Shown here piece by piece: positions 57,640-64,000 of a stretch of DNA of 64,000 nucleotides; the first letter of the stretch is position 1, and every line of letters begins with the position of its first letter. The notes beneath the pieces are model-generated. The model made no database searches. It saw only the letters and a list, made by a program, of their open reading frames with translations, and was not told where the DNA came from. Origin of the DNA: Homarus americanus (taxonomy: Eukaryota; Arthropoda; Malacostraca; Decapoda; Nephropidae). The DNA is taken from contig NW_024753828.1 in NCBI RefSeq assembly GCF_018991925.1, forward strand, positions 1,182,361 to 1,246,360, read 5' to 3'. Position numbers and translations under genes: made by a program.

Positions 57640-59115
57640 CTCTTTTTACTTTTTCCTTTTAACTTTTATCTTCTTCACCACTGATCGGCTCGATAGCCTC
57701 TTGGGCGATCGGTCACGTCTCTGTTACGCACTGTTGGCAAGTGCCGGGCATGCACCAACTCCTGAATGTACCTGAACCTACTCCAGTGTTCGTCAAGTCT
57801 GGTCTTGAAAGAGCTCACACTCGGTGCCGTCACAACACTTTCTGGTAGATTGTTCCAAAAGTTCACAACTCTCACTCCAAAAAAGTTTACCCTCACAGTT
57901 TTCTGGACTTGCAGCTTCTTCAATCTTGAGCTGTGACCCCTTGGGGGGCGAGCGTCCGCCAGCTCCAAATAAGGACACTCGACTGAGTAGTGCCCCTTGA
58001 GATGCTTATACATCTCAATTAGGACGCCCCTTGCCCGTCTGTAGTATAAGCAAGGCAAGTTCAGGCGCTCCAATCTCTCAGGGTAGCTGAGGTGCCGAAG
58101 TGCAGGCACCAGTCTGGTGGCCCTCCTTTGAAAATTATCAACCAACTGACAGTCCCTAGCATATCTCGGGGACCAGACGGGGTGACAGTACTCCAGATGA
58201 GGAAGCACTTCACTCTTGAAGATCGTTACGAGGGACGGACCGTCTAGATACCTGAACGACCTTCTTATAAGACCCAATAATTTATTTACCTGATTTACCT
58301 TCTTCTTGCAATGACCCGATAACTTCAGCTCATTGTCAACATACAAACCTAGGTCCTTCTCACATTCAGTCCCAAATAGTGCAGTTTCTTCATCCCGTTG
58401 GGACATATGATATGCTTCCTTACCGTTGGTACCCCCCAGATGCATCCTTTTACACTTTGTGACATTAAATCTCAGCAGCCATTTCTTCGACCATTCTTGG
58501 TGCTCACAGAGATCTTTCTGGAGCTCTTCACAGTCCTCTTGGTTTCCCGAAATAACTTTGCGTCATCGGCAAACATTTGTATGGAGGAGTGTACGTCAGG
58601 CATGTCATTTATGAAACAAACAAACAACAGCGGGCCCAATGCACTCCCCTGTGGTACCCCGCTTGTGACAGGTACGGATGATGATTTTCGTGCCATTAAT
58701 CACCACACACTGCTTGCGGTCATGTAGAAAATCTTCTATCCACGCTAGGACATTTCCCCGATTTCCATGCCCTTCCAGTTTGATTTTCAGCCTTTCGTGG
58801 GGTACACTGTCGAAAGCCTTGGCAAAATCTAGGTATATATTGTCAATATTACCACCCCATTCCAGAATATGGGTCCAAATATCCATACCTTGAGCAATTG
58901 CGTTAAGCAGGAGCGCCTCGGCATAAAATCGTGTTGGCAATCCTTTACAAGGTTGTTTTGTAGTAGATGTTCCATCGCGGCATCTCTGATAATACTCTCA
59001 AGTTTTTTTTACATATTATGCTGGTCAGGCTCACCGGTCTATAGTTGTTCGTGGAGTGACAATCGCCCTTCTTAAAGATAGGACTCACATAAGCCATTTT
59101 CCATTCACTGGGACC
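57640..59115 (-). pseudogene. LINE-A, minus copy, RT and C-terminal part
   Basis: The 256-codon frame 57675-58445 gives MHLGGTNGKEAYHMSQRDEE through NNLPESVVTAPSVSSFKTRL to the stop. Upstream pieces hold [29 protein letters not shown] and YLDFAKAFDSVPHERL in shifted frames. Collinear with LINE-A ORF2 and its tail. Interrupted at 59116 by a CR1 fragment and continued at 59942. Confidence 0.88.
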
Positions 59116-59120
59116 CTTTG

Positions 59121-59936
59121 CAATGCAGGGGTGGTCTGAAAAATGGCAAATGAAATTCAACACCAGCAAGTGCAGCGTACTTAATATTGGAAGAACAAAT
59201 ACTTATAATGTATACAGCCTTAACAACATCAACCTAGAGAAGTCGACTTGTGAAAGAGACTTAGAGGTACTTGTAAGCCCGGACCTACGGCCTAGAAAAC
59301 AGTGCGTTAATGTTCGAAATAAGGCAAACAGAGTATTGGGTTTTATATCTAGAAGTGTAAGTAACAAGAGTGCAGAGGTCTTATTGCAACTATATCTTGC
59401 GCTAGTTAGGCCGCACCTCGATTATGCGGTTCAGTTCTGGTGCCCCTATTATAGAATGGATATAAATTCACTAGAGTCGGTGCAGCGAAGAATGACAAAA
59501 ATGATTCCGGGACTTAGAAACCTTCCATATCAGGATAGGTTAAAGAAACTTAACTTGCATTCCCTAGAAAGACGAAGAGTGCGGGGAGATATGATAGAAG
59601 TATTTAAGTGGGTGAAAGGAATCAATAAAGGGGATATAGATAAAGTTCTTATAATATCCGAGCAGGATAGGACTCGGAGCAACGGATTCAAGTTGGATAA
59701 GTTTAGGTTTAGGAGGGAGATAGGAAGAAACTGGTTCACAAATAGGGTGGTGGACGAGTGGAACAAGCTTAGCAGCTTTGTAGTAAGTGCGGGAACTCTG
59801 GAAAGTTTCAAAAGGAGGCTAGATAGATTCATGGATGATAGAGAGTGGTAGTAACTCTCGACAGGAACTGCCATGCACAGGCCAACCGGCCTATTGCAGA
59901 CTCCTTATTTTCTTATGTTCTTATGTTTCTTATGTT
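59121..59936 (+). mobile_element. 5'-truncated CR1 LINE fragment, CTTTG target duplication
   Basis: Plus-strand insertion encoding QGWSEKWQMKFNTSKCSVLN through NRVVDEWNKLSSFVVSAGTL and a stop at 59851, 242 codons without frameshift, then a tail of TTCTTATGTTCTTATG repeats. Flanked by CTTTG (59116-59120 and 59937-59941), a real LINE target duplication. The C-terminus is intact, so it is a recent insertion of the family seen at 43871 and 54843. Confidence 0.9.
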
Positions 59937-59941
59937 CTTTG

Positions 59942-60809
59942 TTCATCCAGGCATTTACAAAACAGGATCTTCAGGGGCTTGGCAAGCTCGTTGCACAACT
60001 CTCTTAGCACTCTAGGATGCACCATGTCAGGGCCGGGACTTTTATGGACCTTTAGCTTTGACAGTTTATTTCTGATACCCTCTTCTATGAACACAATGTG
60101 GGTCAGTGCTGTGTCGAACCGTCTGTCCTCAAACGCAGGAAGGTTAATCGCATCCTCTCTGGTGAACACCGAGGAAAAGAAGCTGTCCAGTGCCTCAGCT
60201 TTATCCTGGTCATGTTCTACGTAACCACCATTTTCAAGCCTCAGGTCTGATACTCCTTGTCGCGTTTTTTAATTTCGACCTTGCATAACAGTAAAACGCC
60301 TTTGGGTTTGACTTGACCTCGCTTGCAACCAGCCTCTGGAACTCCCTTTCAGCCCTTCTACACTCTATCTTTGCTTGGTTTTTGGCTCTTGCATACAGCC
60401 CCCTGTCCTGCTCATCATTTGACCCAACCCACGTCTTGAATTTCTGGGTTTTCTTCTTAACTTTGTCGACCGCCGCATGGTTCATGTGTAGGGATCCCCT
60501 CGTATTCCTAGAGGCACTGGGCTTGGTCTTGGGTATATATTTATCGATCAAATGGGTCACTTTACTAGTTATGATATTCAGCATAGTGTCTGCATTCTTG
60601 TGCCTTAATGAGTCAGGCCTGTTGATACCCCTCATCTCTTCCCTCATCCCGTTGTAATTTCCCTTGTAATATTTGCACCTTGGCCTGGCCTTATCTTGAA
60701 CTAGGTAACAGTTAAATCTGAATGACAATACTATATGGTGACTGGTGCCAACTGGGGCCAAGGTGTTCCAGTTTGGTCATTATACCCTCCTCGTTTGTTA
60801 TGATGAGGT
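59942..60809 (-). pseudogene. LINE-A, minus copy, endonuclease end and pre-RT part
   Basis: VGTSHHIVLSFRFNCYLVQD (frame 60234-60761), VDKVKKKTQKFKTWVGSNDE, then NLPAFEDRRFDTALTHIVF and LKVHKSPGPDMVHPRVLREL (59930-60169). Its 5' end is cut at 60809 by a TRIM LTR. Confidence 0.88.
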
Positions 60810-61220
60810 TGTAGTGGAATTCTCCCCTACAAACGCTGTTTGTCGCTGAGTAGCCGACCCCACCAATTCCCCAGTGTATGCCTCGTGGTCTAGATCAACC
60901 AGCGCCGCCATACACCACGGAGCGTGGGTCAACTACTAAGCCACGCCAACCCCCGCTATTTAAGACCTGACCTCGTGGTGACCTGTCCTCTTTCTACCAA
61001 CACCAACCAGCCAGCAACACCTCCTCCGCCGCTGCCTGGCGGCCCTCGCTCCTCCTCCTCCGCCTGCCTGGCGGTCCTCTCTCCCGCCGGCGAGCATGGC
61101 GACCCACAAGCTGTCCTTCTCTGAGCGTCCTCACCAACCAGCTCTCTCTACATCACGTTTGTAACCATGCTGCCTTCCCAGCACCAAGCTGCATTGTACA
61201 TCCAATACAACATGTATATA
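60810..61220 (+). mobile_element. TRIM LTR inside LINE-A, interrupted by a CR1 LINE
   Basis: Starts TGTAGTGGAATTCTCCCC within LINE-A text and is collinear with the other TRIM LTRs (CGCTATTTAAGACCTGAC near 60953) until CATGTATATAGA, where minus-strand CR1 begins. The right end lies beyond the window, so no target duplication can be checked. Confidence 0.82.
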
Positions 61221-63300
61221 GATCATAAGAACATAAGAAAGTGGGATACTGCAGGAGGCCGACTGGCCCATACAGGGCAGATCCCTTTCACACCCATCCC
61301 AGCACTTCCATGTGCCTATCCAACTTCGTCTTGAAGCTCCGTCTTGAAGCTCCCTAGCGTCCCCGATCCTACTATAGCACTCGGTAGCCTATTCCACATA
61401 TCCACAACTCTATTACCAAACCAGTGCTTGCCTATATCCTTTCTGAATCGGAATTTATCTAATTTAAAGCCATTTGTTCTAGTTATTTCGTTATTACTGA
61501 GCTTTAGAACATCTTCCATTTTACCCTTGTTAATCCCACTTACCCACTTGTACACCTCTATCATATCTCCCCTAACTCTACGCCTCTCTAATGAATGTAA
61601 GCCTAAGCTTTTCAGTCTTTCTTCATATCATATGGAAGGTTTCTAATATTATGGATCATTTTTGTCATTCTTCTTTGTAATTTCTCCAAAGAATCTATGT
61701 CCATTCTATAATAAGGACACCAGAACTGAACCGCATAATCCATGTGTGGCCTCACTAATGCTAGGTAAAGTTTCAAGATAACGTCAGCAGTTCTGTTACT
61801 CAGAGACCTAGATATGAACCCAAGAATCCTGTTTGCCTTGTTGCGAACGCTAATACATTGTTTTCTAGGTTTCAAGTCGTTGCTAACAAATACACCTTGA
61901 TTTTTTTCACAAACTGAGTTTTCTATTTCTGTGTTACCTAGTTTATACTTAACGTTTGTATTCGTCTTCCCTATCTGTAGTACCTTGCATTTATCAGTAT
62001 TAAAATTCATTTGCCAGTCTACTGACCACTCATGTAAGGTATCTAGATCTCTTTGAAGGTGTTCAAAGTCACTGTCTGAATTTATCACTCTCCCCATTTT
62101 GGTATCATCTGCAAATTTACTAATCCTACTAGTTATACCTAAATCAAGATCATTAATGAATATAAAAAACAGCAGAGGGCCTAATACAGATCCATGGGGA
62201 ACTCAGCTTTTGACCGCACCCAGTCTGACTTTAATCCATTTATGCTGACTCTTTGTTTTCCTACCAGTTAACCATGACCTAATCCATTTAATACTAGTCC
62301 ACCTATTCCATGTGCTTCTACCTTCCTTATCAATCTCTCATGAGGGACTCTATCGAATGCTTTACTGAAATCTAAATAAATTATATCATATGACTTATCA
62401 TTATCTACCGCTTCATATACTTCTGAGAAAAGCTAAGCAAATTTGGTAAGAGACAGAAACGTCCCTAGGTGAACCCGTGCTGAAGAATGAATTAAGTTGG
62501 AGAATGTTTCAAGGTATTCTGATTTTTGTAGCAATAATTGACTCTAGCAACTTACCTGCGTTGACGATGAGACTAATGGAACGGTAATTTGATGCTATTG
62601 ATTTATCACCCTTTTGAAAATCGGAACTACATTGCAGGATTTCCAAGCTTCTGGCACTGGCCGATTCTAATGACTTATTAAAATAAAACTGCTAATGGAT
62701 TCTCAACTCATCTCTACATTCTTTTAATATTCTAGCATATACCTCGTCTGGACCAGGCGATTTATGAGAACTCAGTTTGTTAATTACTTTAAGCATACGT
62801 TACTAGTATGTGATATTCATCCAACATATTTTCTATACTGTCGTTATATACCTTATGAACTTCTGGAAACTATGCTGGGTTTTCATTTGTGAATAGACGA
62901 AAATAAACTATTTAACGTACTACATTTCTAACTCATCATCAGTCATTTCTCATATGCGTGTTAGTTTTAAGGGGACCTGTTATCTCTAACCTTTTGATTT
63001 ATACAGTTATTCTAAAAAGCTTTGGGGATATTTTTTCGATTCGTTTTGCTACCCTTGATTTCATAATTTCTCTTTGCTTTCCTAATTTCTGTTTTACCTG
63101 TCTTGTTAGGTTCTGATAGTAACCAAGTAAGTGATTTTTCGCCTTTCTTAACTTTTTCCTATACTCCTTTCTTTTTCCTAAGTCTAGAGTCTATTATTCA
63201 TTCATTTGGTTGGTTCCGTATCAATCTGAATTTTCTTTTAGGGATGTGTTTATTTGGGCATTATTGATTTGTGGCAATAAATTGTTCATAAGTAGCTGCT
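61221..63300 (-). pseudogene. CR1-type LINE, minus strand, RT part
   Basis: The 3' end (ATAAGAACATAAGAAAGTGG on plus) is at 61221. On the minus strand 61316-61564 gives MIEVYKWVSGINKGKMEDVL and NRVVDMWNRLPSAIV. 61612-62097 gives QRDLDTLHEWSVDWQMNFNT, LYLALVRPHMDYAVQFWCPY and YRMDIDSLEKLQRRMTKMI. Further upstream are decayed palm boxes (WGAVKS-SVGSVLGPLLF-like near 62180, KAFDRVPHERL-like near 62340). Several frameshifts. Same superfamily as, but distinct from, the 43871 family. Confidence 0.82.
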
Positions 63301-63600
63301 AAATTAAATTAGGGTTATCCCGTCCTAAGTTGACCGGTTTCGGTGTAAGCGACAGCTTCCGAGGATGAGAGAGGGGAAAAAACAAAAAAAAAAAAAAAAA
63401 CAAAAAACAAAAACCAAACAAACAAAAAAAACCACAAAAAAACACCAAAGGATATGTGAATAGGCTAACGAGTGCTATAGCAGGATCGCCAGAGCCTAAG
63501 ACGAAGTTGATAAGCACAGGAAGTGCTGATGGGTGTGGGATCTGCCCTGTATGGGCCAGTCGCCTCCCCAGCATCCCATTTTCATGTTCTTATGTTCTTT
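63301..63600 (+). mobile_element. A-rich insert with CR1 3' end, plus strand
   Basis: An A-rich tract (63375-63450), then CR1 3' UTR text in plus orientation (ATCTGCCCTGTATGGGCCAG, CATGTTCTTATGTTCTTTG), the mirror of 61221-61300. It separates the endonuclease and RT parts of the minus-strand CR1. No target duplication identified. Confidence 0.6.
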
Positions 63601-63636
63601 GACCATAGGTCATCCCTAGTCTCCTGCAACTACGAA

Positions 63637-64000
63637 TTAGCCTCTCCTAAAATCCGGGATCAAGGCCGAATTTTCCTTCTTCCTGCCATTCCATATTATG
63701 TTAAAATATATGGCTTTATGATCACTGTTTCCTAGTTCGTCTCCAATCCCAACATCTTTTACTAGATTTTCATTATTACTGAGAACTAAATCGAGGATAT
63801 TATTTCCTCTAGTGGGCGAGTTTATGAATTGATATAAAAAACTATCTTGTACTACTTCTAGAAAATCTTCAGATTCATTATCGCTAAGTTGATTTTTCCA
63901 ATCTAAGCCTGAAAAGTTGAAATCGCCTAGAATACATACATTGTTTCTATCAGATGCCTTCTTTATTTCCTCCCATAGCAATTTACCATCGTTCCTACTC
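63637..64000 (-). pseudogene. CR1-type LINE, minus strand, endonuclease part
   Basis: Encodes NVCILGDFNFSGLDWKN (GDFN box), TRGNNILDLVLSNNENL and LGNSDHKAIYF (complete SDH box), the C-terminal half of an AP endonuclease domain. Continues beyond the window end. The intact SDH here contrasts with the SHH of LINE-A. Confidence 0.85.

Overview
This 64-kb window looks like a repeat-saturated animal nuclear scaffold. Everything recognisable in it is a transposable element, a tandem repeat or an assembly gap, and I found no convincing host gene. There are no bacterial-style operons. There are long (TA)n, (CA)n and (ATT)n arrays, three gaps of exactly 100 N, Ty3/gypsy retrotransposons, CR1/Jockey-type LINEs, a Tigger/pogo transposase, a tRNA-like short repeat and a small non-coding LTR element (TRIM). 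An arthropod, perhaps a decapod crustacean, fits by inference; no single sequence proves the species.

Layout. 1-4345 (minus): Ty3/gypsy element 'A' with pol, gag, leader, primer-binding site and part of an LTR; gag and pol share one frame and are separated by a single TGA. 4440-5366: repeat 'RA'. 5480-7695: AT-rich repeat holding a complete TRIM (5965-7555). 7700-10110 (minus): decayed LINE split by a solo TRIM LTR. 11096-12613: two more TRIM LTRs. 13-19.5 kb: (TA)n tracts, a satellite-like array and an inverted tRNA-like repeat. 19.6-22.25 kb: Tigger transposase broken by an LTR and by RA. 22.5-31.6 kb: gypsy element 'B', duplicated across a gap, with gypsy element 'D' (26526-31164) inserted in it. 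31.65-38.3 kb: LINE-A pieces, LTR-X and an almost complete LINE-A. 38.3-43.5 kb: gypsy element 'C', whose integrase lies upstream of reverse transcriptase, ending in an LTR with a minisatellite. 43.6-44.7 kb: TRIM LTR plus CR1 LINE, running into a gap. 44.8-49.5 kb: indel-rich LINE-A and LTR-X sequence. 49.5-55.7 kb: near-identical second copy of 38.3-44.7 kb. 56.1-57.6 kb: simple repeats. 57.6-64 kb: a minus-strand LINE-A, a CR1 fragment inside it, a TRIM LTR inside it, and a minus-strand CR1 inside that LTR.

The elements interact only as insertions into one another. Four-base target duplications are visible for five TRIM-type LTR insertions, and a five-base one for a CR1 fragment, so the order of events can be read. 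The most interesting points are the integrase-before-RT order of element C (Gmr1-like), the in-frame gag-TGA-pol of element A, the TRIM family, the tandem 5' leader and consistently altered endonuclease motif of LINE-A, and two large sequence duplications next to N gaps that are more likely assembly redundancy or alternative haplotypes than biology.
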